Source: Fibrella rubiginis (GTDB taxonomy: Bacteria; Bacteroidota; Bacteroidia; Cytophagales; Spirosomataceae). From it: 64,000 nt of DNA. The first letter of the stretch is position 1. The number at the start of each line of letters is the position of its first letter. Where the stretch lies: assembly GCF_017353185.1 (NCBI RefSeq), contig NZ_JAFMYV010000019.1, positions 16,873-80,872 on the forward strand, read 5' to 3'. The notes beneath the pieces are model-generated. The model worked only from the letters and a program-made list of their open reading frames with translations, did no database searches and had not been told where the DNA came from. Below are positions 18,101-26,432 of this stretch, one piece after another. Both the position numbers and the translations under genes were made by a program.

Positions 18101-19636
18101 GGTCAGCGACAGGATAAAGGCGCCCAGAATGGCAAAGGCCACCGTCAGGGCCATGGGCCGAAACATCTTGCCCTCAATGCCCGACAAGGACAGAATGGGC
18201 AGGTACACGATCATGATGATGATCTCGCCAAATGCCGCCGACGACCGTATCCGGCTGGCTGCACCGTAGACTTCTTCATCCATTTCGGACTGGTTCAGCA
18301 CCTCCGTATCTGACTCGTCTGATTCGTGCCGCTCTTTCACCCGTTCACCCTTGCGCAACTGCAAATGGTGCAGCGTGGCCTCTACAATGATAACCGCCCC
18401 GTCGACGATAAGGCCGAAGTCAATGGCGCCGAGGCTCATGAGGTTACCCGATACGCCGAAGAGGTTCATCATGGAAATGGCGAACAGCAGGGCCAGCGGA
18501 ATTACCGACGCCACCACAAACCCCGCCCGGAAGTTGCCCAGCATGAGTACCAGCACAAAAATCACGATCAGGGCGCCCTCCATCAGGTTACGCTCTACGG
18601 TGCCAATGGCACTGTCGACCATCTTGGTTCGGTCTAGAAACGGAATAATCTGAACGCCCTCGGGTAGGGTTTTCTGGATCTCCGCAATCTTGTTCTTCAC
18701 CCGCGTGATCACCGCCGACGAATTTTCGCCCTTAATCATCATCACGACTGCCCCTACGGTTTCGCCCTGTCCGTTGCGGGTTACAGCTCCGTAGCGCACC
18801 GCCGATCCGATGTGTACCGTGGCTACGTCACGCACCCGAATGGGCGATCCGGTCATGCTGCCCCCCTCATTACCCAGCCGCACTACGATGTTGGCAATGT
18901 CGTCGGGCGAACTGATGAGGCCGTCGGAGCGGATAAAATAGGCGTTGGGCTTCTTGTCGATGTAGGCCCCGCCGGTGTTTTGGTTGTTCTGCTGAAGGGC
19001 GTGAAACAAATCGGCGATGGTGATGCCCACGCTCTTGAGCCGGTCAGGGTCCACCGCGATTTCATACTGTTTCAGCAACCCGCCAAAGCCGCTGACGTCG
19101 GCTACACCCTCGGTGCCCAGCAACCCCCGCCGGATCGTCCAGTCCTGAATCGTACGTAGATCGGCCAGGCTGTATTTGCTTTCATAGCCCTTTTTAGGGG
19201 TGACGGTATATTGGAAAATTTCGCCCAGGCCCGTTGTTACGGGGGCCAGGGTGGGGGTACCGACGCCCGGCGGAATCTGCCCCACTACGTTCTGAAGGCG
19301 TTCGGCGATCTGCTGCCGTGCCCAGTACACGTCGGTGGCGTCGGTGAAAACAACCGTGACGATAGACAGGCCGAAGCGCGAAAACGACCGCAGCTCAGTC
19401 AGGCCGGGAATATTCGACAGACTTACCTCGATGGGAAACGTTACCAGCCGTTCAATGTCTTCGGCGGCCAGCGAGGGACTGCTCGTAATGATCTGCACCT
19501 GGTTATTGGTGATGTCGGGCACGGCGTCGATGGGTAGTTGTGTGGCCGACCAGACACCCCACGAAATCAACCCCAACGTAAGGAGGCCAACGATGAGCTT
19601 GTTCTGGATAGAGAACTTAATAATGGCATTGAGCAT
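15173..19636 (-). CDS. CzcA-type heavy-metal RND pump fused to a TolC-like outer-membrane channel
   Basis: 1487 residues. Residues 1 to about 1050 form an RND pump (IKFSIQNKLIVGLLTLG, periplasmic loops, GGEFIPQLDEGDF). Helix 4 carries DFGLIVDGAVIIVE, the Asp/Asp/Glu pattern of the Co/Zn/Cd (CzcA) group, rather than the Ala-Met pattern of copper pumps. After a basic linker, a hydrophobic stretch ending EHASAQ (about 1067-1092) looks like an internal signal peptide. It is followed by a TolC/outer-membrane-factor domain of about 395 residues with long helices. Pump and channel would thus be made as one chain and possibly cut by signal peptidase. Such fusions are known in Bacteroidota. The adaptor gene follows directly. 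Confidence 0.93.
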   Translation of the reverse strand: MLNAIIKFSIQNKLIVGLLTLGLISWGVWSATQLPIDAVPDITNNQVQIITSSPSLAAEDIERLVTFPIEVSLSNIPGLTELRSFSRFGLSIVTVVFTDATDVYWARQQIAERLQNVVGQIPPGVGTPTLAPVTTGLGEIFQYTVTPKKGYESKYSLADLRTIQDWTIRRGLLGTEGVADVSGFGGLLKQYEIAVDPDRLKSVGITIADLFHALQQNNQNTGGAYIDKKPNAYFIRSDGLISSPDDIANIVVRLGNEGGSMTGSPIRVRDVATVHIGSAVRYGAVTRNGQGETVGAVVMMIKGENSSAVITRVKNKIAEIQKTLPEGVQIIPFLDRTKMVDSAIGTVERNLMEGALIVIFVLVLMLGNFRAGFVVASVIPLALLFAISMMNLFGVSGNLMSLGAIDFGLIVDGAVIIVEATLHHLQLRKGERVKERHESDESDTEVLNQSEMDEEVYGAASRIRSSAAFGEIIIMIVYLPILSLSGIEGKMFRPMALTVAFAILGAFILSLTYVPMISALMLSKKVAHKESLSDKIMKRLFRVYEPLLLGALKHRALILGAAVLLLGVALFTFSRMGGEFIPQLDEGDFAIDTRTLTGSSLSETVDATLKGERVLLSQFPEVEQVVAKIGSGEIPTDPMSIEAADLMVSLKPKDQWTSATTRDELAEKMSEALLAIPGVTFGIQQPVQMRFNELMTGSRQDVALKIYGEDLNELTKLANRVGGLVRKIDGATDLYIEQVGGLSQILIKLDRNAIAKYGLNVADVNQTINTAFAGQSAGSVYEGEKRYDLVLRLAEDKRQTIDDIRNLYVATPDGNQLPLGQIATVSVEQAPNQIQRDQTHRRITLGFNVRGRDVESIVAELQQKVQSQIKFPPGYSVTYGGTFQNLVDAKQRLTIAVPIALGLIFVLLFFTFGSVRQSLLIFMAIPLAAIGGVFALELRGMPFSISAGVGFIALFGVAVLNGIVLIAEFNRLRHEEHLTDMTEIIRQGSEIRLRPVIMTALVASFGFIPMAISNSAGAEVQKPLATVVIGGLLTATLLTLVLLPILYSLFEKKSLEKEAQEAKKAPIRNAAPVATAIVLLILLGSVEHASAQSGSIISLNQALQQAGNRNAQIQLGTIGVSQQQALRRTAYDAGRLSATVLLGQYNSRQFDNNLTLTQTIPNPALMRRLADLNDRTVANRQASVAVTQNDVRYQVKAAYYDLGYLHQRRQLYRQQDTVLAEFVQAATLRFKTGETGSLEKATAESQRADQQVRLAQLEADLTAARTRLKTLLYSPNAVDTDEQPLPKLTLPYNPDSLLLTPPDQNPQVRLLQSQISVAEQARLVEQARLRPDFLVGLTSQTLIGNQLIDGQEIYFGGGYRFTAGQLGITFPLFGKAQKARVEAARVGEQLAQTELQSGRFGLNQQLQQAVGQYVQYRNALVYYEQNGLAQAQLIQTNARRAFRGGDIGYVEFSLAIQQALTIRSSYLDLLNQYNQSVLYITYLLGNA

Positions 19637-19651
19637 AGAAAGACGGATAGA

Positions 19652-19732
19652 CGTTTAACGTCCCGTAGCCAAACGCAGGAAACAGTCGCAAACTGGAATG
19701 CAGTTGCGATCAACGTTGGACGTTAAACAGTT
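19652..19732. repeat. Short decayed inverted repeat upstream of the efflux genes
   Basis: GTTTAACGTCC (near 19655) and GGACGTTAAAC (near 19720) are complementary. An inner hairpin is formed by TCGCAAACTG and CAGTTGCGA. It lies in the 133-bp gap between the His-rich gene and the pump gene and may be an eroded member of the long-palindrome group. Confidence 0.5.
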
Positions 19733-19769
19733 TTGAAAAAGCACGATTTGCCCGTGAGGGCACGCAGGC

Positions 19770-20159
19770 TTACCGTCGGGGGGGATTGATGAGCGAACGA
19801 ATCGCGGCAAAGGCGTAGAGATCGGCTTTGCGGAAAAAGGTGGCTTTGGCCACGTGAATAACGGATAGTGCCGAAGGTTCAACACTAAGCGTCAGTATGG
19901 TAGGCGTAAAAACGGAAACAGACTGACCCGCCGTTGGCAGGTTATGGTGATTGTGCCGGGGGTGTTTCTGGTGTTCAGAATTGGCCCCGTAGTGCATAAC
20001 CAGGAAGTCATATAGCCCCAGGTGAACGTCGGTCTGGCGATGTTCCTGATAGTGATTAACCAGCTCAACCCACCGTGCCGACTGGTCAATACCAAAGCCA
20101 GGAAGCAGGTTGCTGCCCAGTATGAGGTGTACCAGTAAGATAGCTACGATGGATTTCAT
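19770..20159 (-). CDS. Small exported histidine-rich protein of the metal-efflux operon
   Basis: 129 residues from the ATG at 20159; an ATG four codons earlier (20171) is an alternative. An N-terminal hydrophobic segment (KSIVAILLVHLILGSNLLPG) suggests export. The middle carries a histidine cluster (SEHQKHPRHNHHN) after the segment LYDFLVMHYGAN. Small proteins with this layout sit ahead of CzcA/CusA-type operons in many Bacteroidota, without an assigned function. Periplasmic metal binding is a reasonable inference. Same strand as the pump, 133 bp upstream. Confidence 0.7.
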   Translation of the reverse strand: MKSIVAILLVHLILGSNLLPGFGIDQSARWVELVNHYQEHRQTDVHLGLYDFLVMHYGANSEHQKHPRHNHHNLPTAGQSVSVFTPTILTLSVEPSALSVIHVAKATFFRKADLYAFAAIRSLINPPRR

Positions 20160-20298
20160 CACCCAGTTCAATTTATCTGCTTAACGAATCGCTCAGTTGA
20201 AAGTTTCGCCACTACCCACAGCCTGCCTAATTTGTATCGATTCGAGATTGGAAACGGATGAATCAGTACGCTGGCTTAAACAGGACTGCTGACCTCTT

Positions 20299-21726
20299 TT
20301 ACTTCGCCCAGATACCCCGCGCTTTTCCCGACACCAGCTTATCGGCCTGAATAGTACCGAGAACCGTGCCAAATAGCAGTGAGATCGACGAGGCCATGAT
20401 GATGCCTTTACTGCCGTGGCCAAGGTTACGCCCAAAGTAAACACATAGCGGAATGTTAATAATGGCCCCCGCCACGGCGGTGAAGAGTTGCAGTTTCACT
20501 TTGCCGAAGCCGTTTAGCACCGTGACCGTAATGTTGTTCCAGCAGGCAATAAGCACAAAAATGGCCATCAGCGCGTTCAGCGACCAAGTTGTTTTGAAAC
20601 TGTCGCCCAGCCAGATCTGGTACACGTAGCCCGACATCAAAAACATGATCAGTACGGTGCCGAAGATCAGGAACCAACTGCGTTGCATGCGCCGGTAGGC
20701 CGATTGTACCCACGCCATGTCATTTTTGGCGTAAGCTTCCGTGAAGGCCGACCAAAACGGTGAGATGATGACAGTAAACAACGAACTGACAGCATTGTAA
20801 TACCGAAACACAACGCTGTATTCAGTTACGGCTTTTGGGCCGAACAGCTTGGAAATGATGACGTTGTCGGTGGAGAAAATGATGACACCAGCAACTTGAA
20901 TGATGAAAAATTTCAACCCGAGGTTCATCAGTTTCGGGCGGGTACTAAAATCTATAGCCTTAAAAGAAGGCGCATAATCGCGCAGTTGAGTCCGGTAGTA
21001 ATAGATGCTGAAACCAAGGATGATGACAACCGGCACGATGGCTGTTACGATGGCTACCGACAGCAGGTTGTTGTAACCACCCAGCGTTAACACCCAGATT
21101 CCCAATACCAAACCTACATTGACAACAAGGTAAATAAGGTTCGACAGGGCCGTCTGTTGCAAGGCCATCAGGACCGATGATACTGCGTCGAGAACTAGCT
21201 TCATGCAGAATCCCGCCAGCGTAATCAGCACCAGCAGGCTTACGTAGCTGTCTGACAACCGGAAATTGAGTACAGATTTCCAGTGAATGACGTAGATCAG
21301 CCCAGCGGCCAGCGCCAGAAACCCGAACTGAATAACCGTAAACAGCAGATAGGCTGTGCTAACGTAGGCCCGACCAGTCGTGTTATCTCCTTTGGCAACG
21401 GCCTCGCTCAGCCGGTTGCGCAGCCCATTGCCCAGTCCGATATCAAAAAACGAGGCAAACGTGACCAACGAGCTGATGGCTGTCCAGATACCATACTTCT
21501 CTTCTTTGAGTAGCTCCAGCGTAATTCTTACCAGAATAAACGACAACGAAACGTTGCCAATCTTCACCAACACACTGGCAATTGAATTTTGGAGCGCCCG
21601 GCGGCTTCGGGGGTGAGCCGACTGCACCGCCGAAATGCGGTTCGTTACCCAGAGAAATGGCTGACGAATAAACTTCACGAAAGAACGGCAGGTCTGTTGA
21701 AGGCTGATTGTTGTACAAACATACAT
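20299..21726 (-). CDS. Polysaccharide flippase, Wzx/MATE-like membrane protein
   Basis: 475 residues with 12-14 membrane helices and the flippase pattern near the start (SIASVLVKIGNVSLSFILVRITLELLKEEKYGIWTAI; DIGLGNGLRNRLSEAVAKGD). The family moves lipid-linked sugars across the inner membrane for O-antigen or capsule. An ATG at 21774 is in frame, but a perfect -7 box (TACTTTTG, 21742-21749 on this strand) lies between it and the ATG at 21726. The latter is therefore the likely start, with a very short leader. No glycosyltransferases are adjacent, so its polymer is unknown. Confidence 0.85.
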   Translation of the reverse strand: MYVCTTISLQQTCRSFVKFIRQPFLWVTNRISAVQSAHPRSRRALQNSIASVLVKIGNVSLSFILVRITLELLKEEKYGIWTAISSLVTFASFFDIGLGNGLRNRLSEAVAKGDNTTGRAYVSTAYLLFTVIQFGFLALAAGLIYVIHWKSVLNFRLSDSYVSLLVLITLAGFCMKLVLDAVSSVLMALQQTALSNLIYLVVNVGLVLGIWVLTLGGYNNLLSVAIVTAIVPVVIILGFSIYYYRTQLRDYAPSFKAIDFSTRPKLMNLGLKFFIIQVAGVIIFSTDNVIISKLFGPKAVTEYSVVFRYYNAVSSLFTVIISPFWSAFTEAYAKNDMAWVQSAYRRMQRSWFLIFGTVLIMFLMSGYVYQIWLGDSFKTTWSLNALMAIFVLIACWNNITVTVLNGFGKVKLQLFTAVAGAIINIPLCVYFGRNLGHGSKGIIMASSISLLFGTVLGTIQADKLVSGKARGIWAK

Positions 21727-21741
21727 TGCGCAACTGGACCG

Positions 21742-21749
21742 CAAAAGTA
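21742..21749 (-). promoter_or_regulatory. -7 promoter box TACTTTTG for the flippase
   Basis: Exact match to the Bacteroidota TAnnTTTG -7 element, about 16 bp upstream of the chosen ATG. No clear -33 element is seen. Confidence 0.6.
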
Positions 21750-21755
21750 CGTAAC

Positions 21756-23075
21756 CTACGCTGGATATTGCCATTCGCCCCGGTAAGCACGACTAAGTAG
21801 GGTATTGGCTTCCGGGTCATTTACAACCTGCTGTTTGTCGCCATCCCAGGCAATACTGCGACCTACTTTGAGCGATAACATACCAAGCAGGGCCATGTTA
21901 GTCGACCTATGACCGATTTCAATATCGCAAATGGGTGGCCGGTTGGTACGGATAGCGGCCATAAAATCGGCCCAGAGCGCACGAATATTTTGATCGTCTG
22001 GCTTATCAAGCTGGGCTGGCTGGTGAATAACGGGCTTTTTCACGTCGGCGGGGTAGAACGTCCAGCCGTCGAGCCAGCCCATGTGAAAGGTACCTTCTGT
22101 GCCGTAGAAGTAACAGCCCACGGCCTGGTTGGGGTCTGTCTTTTCGGCGTTGTTACCCGCAAAGTTCCGGTGTTCCCACACGGCGGTGAAGCTTTCAAAC
22201 TCATACGTCGCTACCTGGTGGTCGGGCGCGTCGGTGTTGTCGCGGCGAATGGCCCGACCTCCGGTGGAGTATATCTTGCGGGGGGCTTTTTCGTCGGTCC
22301 ACCACAAAATCTGATCCATCCAGTGAATCCCCCAGTCGCCCAGAGTACCGTTGGCGTAGTCGAGGTAGTTGCGAAAGCCGCGCGGATGCATGGTGGGGTT
22401 GTAGGCCCGCAGTAGGGCCGGACCGCACCACATGTTCCAGTCCAGGTCTTTGGGTGGCTCTGCGTCGGGTGTTTTTTCGCCTGCACCACCGCCGTAATAC
22501 ACAAACGCCCGCACCATACCGATTTTTCCCGCTTTCCCTGACTTCAGAAAATCCATGCCCGATACGTTGTGCGGCGATACCCGCCGGTGCGTACCCACCT
22601 GACACACCCGCCCCATTTTCCGGGCTGTGCGCACCATGGCTTTACCCTCGTTGATGGTGTGGCCAATGGGTTTTTCCACATATACGTGCGCCCCGGCCTG
22701 CATGGCAGCGATGGCAATGAGCGGGTGCCAGTGGTCGGGCGTAGCCACAATGACTACGTCCGGTTTTTCGGTGGTGATCAATTCACGGAAATCGCGGTAG
22801 CGTTTGGGGCGGTCGGCGGTGAGCTTGGTTAGCTCCGTTTCGGCCTTGCGCAGTTGGGCCGCATCTACGTCGCACAGGGCTACGAGTTGGGCGGGGTGTT
22901 CGGTGTTGGTCAGCGCTGTTCGTAGAATGTTCATGCCCCACCAGCCCGATCCAATCAGGGCCAGCCGGTATTTCGGGGCCTTTTTGGGAGTGATGTAGGC
23001 CCGCACCTGAAGTGGGTCAGTAATAAGTGCGGCACTCGCCAGCGTAGTAGCTTTGAGAAAATCAGCGCGATTCAT
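21756..23075 (-). CDS. Exported Gfo/Idh/MocA family oxidoreductase
   Basis: 439 residues. The N-terminus MNRADFLKATTLASAALI resembles the tail of a Tat signal (R-x-D-F-L-K) but only one arginine is present. The Rossmann motif YRLALIGSGWWG, the segment VVIVATPDHWHPLIAIAAMQAG, the catalytic motif VYVEKPIGHT and GDWGIHWMDQILWW identify the family, in the group related to glycoside-hydrolase-109-like and secreted oxidoreductases. It probably works in the periplasm on sugar derivatives. The weak Tat motif makes the export route uncertain. Confidence 0.88.
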   Translation of the reverse strand: MNRADFLKATTLASAALITDPLQVRAYITPKKAPKYRLALIGSGWWGMNILRTALTNTEHPAQLVALCDVDAAQLRKAETELTKLTADRPKRYRDFRELITTEKPDVVIVATPDHWHPLIAIAAMQAGAHVYVEKPIGHTINEGKAMVRTARKMGRVCQVGTHRRVSPHNVSGMDFLKSGKAGKIGMVRAFVYYGGGAGEKTPDAEPPKDLDWNMWCGPALLRAYNPTMHPRGFRNYLDYANGTLGDWGIHWMDQILWWTDEKAPRKIYSTGGRAIRRDNTDAPDHQVATYEFESFTAVWEHRNFAGNNAEKTDPNQAVGCYFYGTEGTFHMGWLDGWTFYPADVKKPVIHQPAQLDKPDDQNIRALWADFMAAIRTNRPPICDIEIGHRSTNMALLGMLSLKVGRSIAWDGDKQQVVNDPEANTLLSRAYRGEWQYPA

Positions 23076-23196
23076 GAAGGGTAAAATAGGCTTCCGGCTT
23101 CTGTTTACTGTCTTCTGTCAATCAGCCAATTCGTATGGCTTCGCCCATAACCCGCTGAACCGGCGTTATCTGCGCGATCCGGTCCCTTTTAAAGCA

Positions 23197-24393
23197 TTAC
23201 TTTTTCGCCTGCCCCAATACGCGCAGCAGGTTGCCGCCCCATATTTTAGCGATGTCTTTCTCAGAATAGCCCCGCTTGACCAGTTCGGCGGTGAGGTTTT
23301 CGATCTGACTCACGTCTTCGAGTCCGTTCACGCCCCCGCCCCCGTCGAAATCGGAGCCGATGCCCACGTGGTCGATGCCGACGAGCTTCACAATATGGTC
23401 TATGTGGTTCACGATGTCGCCCAGGCTGGCGCGTTCTGACGCATATACCTGCTTTAACGAATCGGTTTGTGCTTTCTGCCGGTCCTTTTGAGCCTGTGTT
23501 TGTGCTTTGCCCAGGCTCGACATACGCAGGCTGGTCATGGCCTGTCGGTGCGCGTCGGAGGGTTTGCGGAGGTAGTCGCTTACAAAATTGACCTGCACCA
23601 CCCCGCCTTTAGCGGCCAGGGCCTTAATCATGTCGTCGGTCATGTTGCGGGGAAAATCGCAGAGGGCGCGGGCGTTCGAGTGCGAGGCAATCATGGGTGC
23701 CTTCGAGAGCGCCAGCGCGTCATAAAACGTTTTGTCCGACACGTGCGAGATGTCGATCATCATGCCGAGGCGATTCATTTCGGCCACGACCAGCTTGCCA
23801 AACGGACTAAGGCCATTGTGCAGCGGCCCGTCGGGGTCAGTAGCCGAGTCGGCGATGTTGTTGTTGGCAAAATGCGACAGCGTGATATAGCGGCATCCCA
23901 GGTCATAATAGGTTTTCACCAGGCTGAGGTCTTCGCCCACGGGGTAGCCGTTTTCCATACCGATGAATATAGCGCGTTTGCCTGCCTTCTCGATCCGGTA
24001 GGCGTCGGCCGCCGAAAGGGCCAGTTCAGCCATATCGGGGTACTTTTTCAGGGCGGCGTTGATCAGCGCAAACTGATTCAGGGCATTGCGCTTGGCCTCG
24101 GCATGACCTTCGGGCGTGCGGGGACCCTGGGCGGTGTAGACCGCAAAAAACATAGCGTCCATGCCTCCGGCTTTCATACGCGGGAAATCGATCTGCGACC
24201 CGTCGGCTTTAGTATCGTGCGTTTTGCCCACGTCGAACCCCTCTTTCTGAAGCATAATGGGCGCGTCGGCGTGGGTGTCGAGCGTCAGGATGCGCTGGTG
24301 CAGTTTAGCTACCTTTTTGTCGGGCGGACCGGGCGCAAATGCCAGCAGGAGCGAGGCGGTTAGTCCGGTGATCAGACGTGCGGCGTGATTCAT
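23197..24393 (-). CDS. Membrane dipeptidase (peptidase M19 family), exported
   Basis: 398 residues from the ATG at 24393; the longer frame upstream runs through palindrome IR-C and is rejected. A signal peptide (ARLITGLTASLLLAFAPG) precedes an amidohydrolase-like barrel. Zinc ligands expected for renal-dipeptidase-like enzymes are visible: DTHADAP, the Glu in GMENGYPVG, SHVSD and SHSNARAL. A late GIGSDFDGGGGVNG segment is also typical. The enzyme cleaves dipeptides, including D-residues, in the periplasm. Divergent from ubiE. Confidence 0.9.
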   Translation of the reverse strand: MNHAARLITGLTASLLLAFAPGPPDKKVAKLHQRILTLDTHADAPIMLQKEGFDVGKTHDTKADGSQIDFPRMKAGGMDAMFFAVYTAQGPRTPEGHAEAKRNALNQFALINAALKKYPDMAELALSAADAYRIEKAGKRAIFIGMENGYPVGEDLSLVKTYYDLGCRYITLSHFANNNIADSATDPDGPLHNGLSPFGKLVVAEMNRLGMMIDISHVSDKTFYDALALSKAPMIASHSNARALCDFPRNMTDDMIKALAAKGGVVQVNFVSDYLRKPSDAHRQAMTSLRMSSLGKAQTQAQKDRQKAQTDSLKQVYASERASLGDIVNHIDHIVKLVGIDHVGIGSDFDGGGGVNGLEDVSQIENLTAELVKRGYSEKDIAKIWGGNLLRVLGQAKK

Positions 24394-24472
24394 GATGATG
24401 AGTTGGTTGTATGCCGGTAAGTTACGAAACCCCCGCTCTCCCGGCCGAAACTTTCCCCTATAACAGGCAGTT

Positions 24473-24590
24473 GTTCGTGAAAGAGTGATAGAGCGAAAGA
24501 GTGAGCGAAAGTTGCTTACGCCAGCGTAAACCTTGTATAAACAACTTTGGCTCACTCTTTCGCTCTATCATTTTTTCACTCTTTCACAAC
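24473..24590. repeat. Long inverted repeat (IR-C) directly upstream of ubiE
   Basis: Left arm 24473-24514 and right arm 24542-24590 match with two mismatches and a 7-base insertion in the right arm. Words GAGTGA, GAGCGAAAG and their complements repeat inside the arms. The loop contains a smaller hairpin TTACGC/GCGTAA. The right arm ends on the base before the ubiE ATG (24591), so an RNA hairpin would cover or abut its ribosome-binding region if transcription starts upstream. Confidence 0.9.
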
Positions 24591-25325
24591 ATGGCCGTAC
24601 TCCCCTACAAAGACAAAGACACCTCTAAGCGCGAGCAGGTGGCCGAAATGTTCGACAGCATTTCGCCGAAATACGATTTGCTGAACCACGTGCTCAGCGG
24701 TGGTATCGACATCCTGTGGCGGAAACGGGCCATTCGTGAACTGCGCAAAGCGTCTGCTACACCTCCCAAACGCATCCTCGACATTGCTACCGGCACCGGC
24801 GACTTTGCGCTGGAAGCCCTGGCTCTGAAGCCGGATAAGATCGTGGGCATGGATATTTCAGAGGGTATGCTATCCGTTGGGCGGGAGAAAATGAAGCAGC
24901 GCGGCGTGGATCAGATCATCGACATGCGGTCGGGTGATTCGGAAGGATTGCCCCTGCCAGACAATGATTTCGATGCCGTCATCGTTGCTTTTGGTGTGCG
25001 TAACTTCGAGAATTTGCAAAAGGGCCTCACCGATATGTGTCGTGTGACGCGCCCCGGCGGTACCTGCGTTGTGCTGGAATTCTCGAACCCGCGCCAGTTT
25101 CCGTTTAAACAAGTATACGGTTTTTACTCCCGGACTATCCTGCCGCTGGTGGGGCGCATGGTCAGCAAAGACGCGTCGGCTTATACCTACCTGCCCGAAT
25201 CGGTGCAGGCTTTTCCCGACGGTCCCGATTTTCTGCGCATCTACGAAGCCGCCGGATTTACCAACACCAAATGGATACCGCTCACCTTCGGCGTCGCGTC
25301 GATTTACATTGGCCACAAACCCTGA
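24591..25325 (+). CDS. ubiE: Demethylmenaquinone methyltransferase UbiE/MenG
   Basis: 244 residues from the ATG at 24591. UbiE signatures are present: REQVAEMFDSISPKYDLLNHVLSGGIDILWR, the SAM-binding ILDIATGTGDFALEA, ALKPDKIVGMDISEGML, VAFGVRNFENLQKGLTDMCRV and YTYLPESVQAFPDG. It methylates demethylmenaquinone, the last step of menaquinone synthesis in this group. It is cytoplasmic. The adjacent porT gene continues on the same strand, an arrangement common in Bacteroidota. Confidence 0.95.
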   Translation: MAVLPYKDKDTSKREQVAEMFDSISPKYDLLNHVLSGGIDILWRKRAIRELRKASATPPKRILDIATGTGDFALEALALKPDKIVGMDISEGMLSVGREKMKQRGVDQIIDMRSGDSEGLPLPDNDFDAVIVAFGVRNFENLQKGLTDMCRVTRPGGTCVVLEFSNPRQFPFKQVYGFYSRTILPLVGRMVSKDASAYTYLPESVQAFPDGPDFLRIYEAAGFTNTKWIPLTFGVASIYIGHKP

Positions 25326-25390
25326 CCAGTTACCTGAACCCCTCGTTTTTTTCTGCCAGGTTAAATCGTAGCCGACTAACAATCCTGGCG

Positions 25391-26095
25391 ATGCTGTTGC
25401 TGATGGCAGCGCAAGCGGCCACGGCCCAATCATCGACATACAAGTATATTCGGAAATACAAGGAAGATTACGACCTCAAGCCTATTCACTTCGGCTTCTA
25501 TTTTGGCCTGCCCACCACCCGCTACGGCCTGACGTACACCCCCAACTTTGCATCGGCAAACGGTAGCGTTACCGACCCCAACCCCATTGTCAGGATCACA
25601 TCGCCCAACAACACGGGCCTGCTGCGGGTGGGCTTCCTGGTCAACGCCTTCCTCGACGATAACTTCGACCTGCGTACCAACCCCGGCATTTCCATTATCA
25701 GCCGGTCGATCAACTACACCTACGCCGACGGCACCGAGAAAGCGAACCTGATCGAATCGGCCTGGGTGGAACTGCCCTTGCTGCTGAAATACAAGTCGGC
25801 GCGGCGGGTCAACTCACGCATGTATCTTATTGGCGGGGCATCGTTGGGGATCGAAACCAACCGCAAGCGCCGCGAAGACGCCAGCCTGGGTTTGCCCAAC
25901 ACGGCCAGCACCGACTTCTCGCTGGAATATGGTATTGGGTTCGAGCAATTTCTGGAATATTTCAAATTTGCCCCGGAACTGCGTTTCTCACACAGCCTCG
26001 TCAATGCCTTTAAAGGCAGCACGGCTACCCCCGCCACCACCAACATTCAGCGCCTGACCACCCACACCGTAACGCTCTACCTCAATTTCGAGTAG
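25391..26095 (+). CDS. porT: PorT-family outer-membrane protein (type IX secretion)
   Basis: 234 residues from the ATG at 25391. The signal peptide MLLLMAAQAATAQ lacks a basic N-region, whereas upstream codons (LNRSRLTILA) would supply one, so an unconventional upstream start is possible. The mature part shows the PorT pattern: DLKPIHFGFYFGLPTTRYGLTY, LLRVGFLVNAFLDDNFDLRTNPGISIISRSI, WVELPLLLKYKSARR and YLIGGASLGIE, and ends in an aromatic residue as barrels do. PorT is required for type IX secretion and gliding. Its place after ubiE supports the call. Confidence 0.85.
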   Translation: MLLLMAAQAATAQSSTYKYIRKYKEDYDLKPIHFGFYFGLPTTRYGLTYTPNFASANGSVTDPNPIVRITSPNNTGLLRVGFLVNAFLDDNFDLRTNPGISIISRSINYTYADGTEKANLIESAWVELPLLLKYKSARRVNSRMYLIGGASLGIETNRKRREDASLGLPNTASTDFSLEYGIGFEQFLEYFKFAPELRFSHSLVNAFKGSTATPATTNIQRLTTHTVTLYLNFE

Positions 26096-26259
26096 CGCGT
26101 AAACGACGGACGAACAGACCCTGGGCCTATCGCTGCAAACTAATTGAGCGCCAACGGCTTGCAAAATACTTAGCCTTTTTTTGCCTCAGGCCTTGCAAAA
26201 CGCCCCTTCACCCCCCTATATTTGCACCACCAAACGACGAAAGAAGGGCGGCAGTAAAA

Positions 26260-26334
26260 GGGAGTTTAGCTCAGTTGGTTCAGAGCATCTGCCTTACAAG
26301 CAGAGGGTCGGGGGTTCGAATCCCTCAACTCCCA
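26260..26334 (+). tRNA. tRNA-Val (anticodon TAC)
   Basis: 75 bases fold as a complete cloverleaf: acceptor GGGAGTT/AACTCCC, D-arm GCTC, anticodon arm CTGCC-TTACAAG-CAG with anticodon TAC, and T-arm GTCGGGGGTTCGAATCCC. CCA is not encoded. The 3' half is part of a 47-bp direct repeat found again at 36423, so this gene is the integration site of the element to its right. Confidence 0.95.
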
Positions 26335-26335
26335 C
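26289..26335 (+). repeat. attL: 47-bp tRNA 3'-end direct repeat
   Basis: Bases 26289-26335 are identical to 36423-36469. They cover the anticodon arm through the acceptor end of tRNA-Val plus one base. This is the classical crossover region of tRNA-targeting tyrosine integrases. Confidence 0.93.
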
Positions 26336-26346
26336 GTTGAAAATCA

Positions 26347-26377
26347 AGCACTTAGCAAATATGTTAAGTGCTTTTTT
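26347..26377 (+). terminator. tRNA-Val terminator (element copy)
   Basis: AGCACTTA (26347-26354) pairs with TAAGTGCT (26365-26372), followed by a T-run. A near-identical hairpin lies after the attR copy at 36483. Confidence 0.85.
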
Positions 26378-26382
26378 GCTTT

Positions 26383-26406
26383 TGGTTTAAGCTATGGTTT
26401 AAACAA
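26383..26406 (+). repeat. Left copy of subterminal direct repeat, likely integrase or Xis arm site
   Basis: Two units, TGGTTTAAG and ATGGTTTAAACAA, separated by two bases, 48 bp inside attL. The same 24-base block with only two changes recurs at 36286-36309 in the same orientation, near the other end of the element. Confidence 0.65.
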
Positions 26407-26432
26407 CGTTTTCCTTTCTCTGATATAATGAC

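Noticed and set aside
13259..20159. Copper/silver (CusA-type) substrate for the RND pump
   Set aside because: The helix 4 motif has the Asp/Asp/Glu pattern of the Co/Zn/Cd group, so a CzcA-type call is safer.
24394..24555. Upstream extension of the dipeptidase gene
   Set aside because: It is translated palindrome IR-C and has no signal peptide at its start, whereas the ATG at 24393 does.
24501..24590. Upstream extension of ubiE
   Set aside because: Also translated palindrome. UbiE proteins begin near the ATG at 24591.
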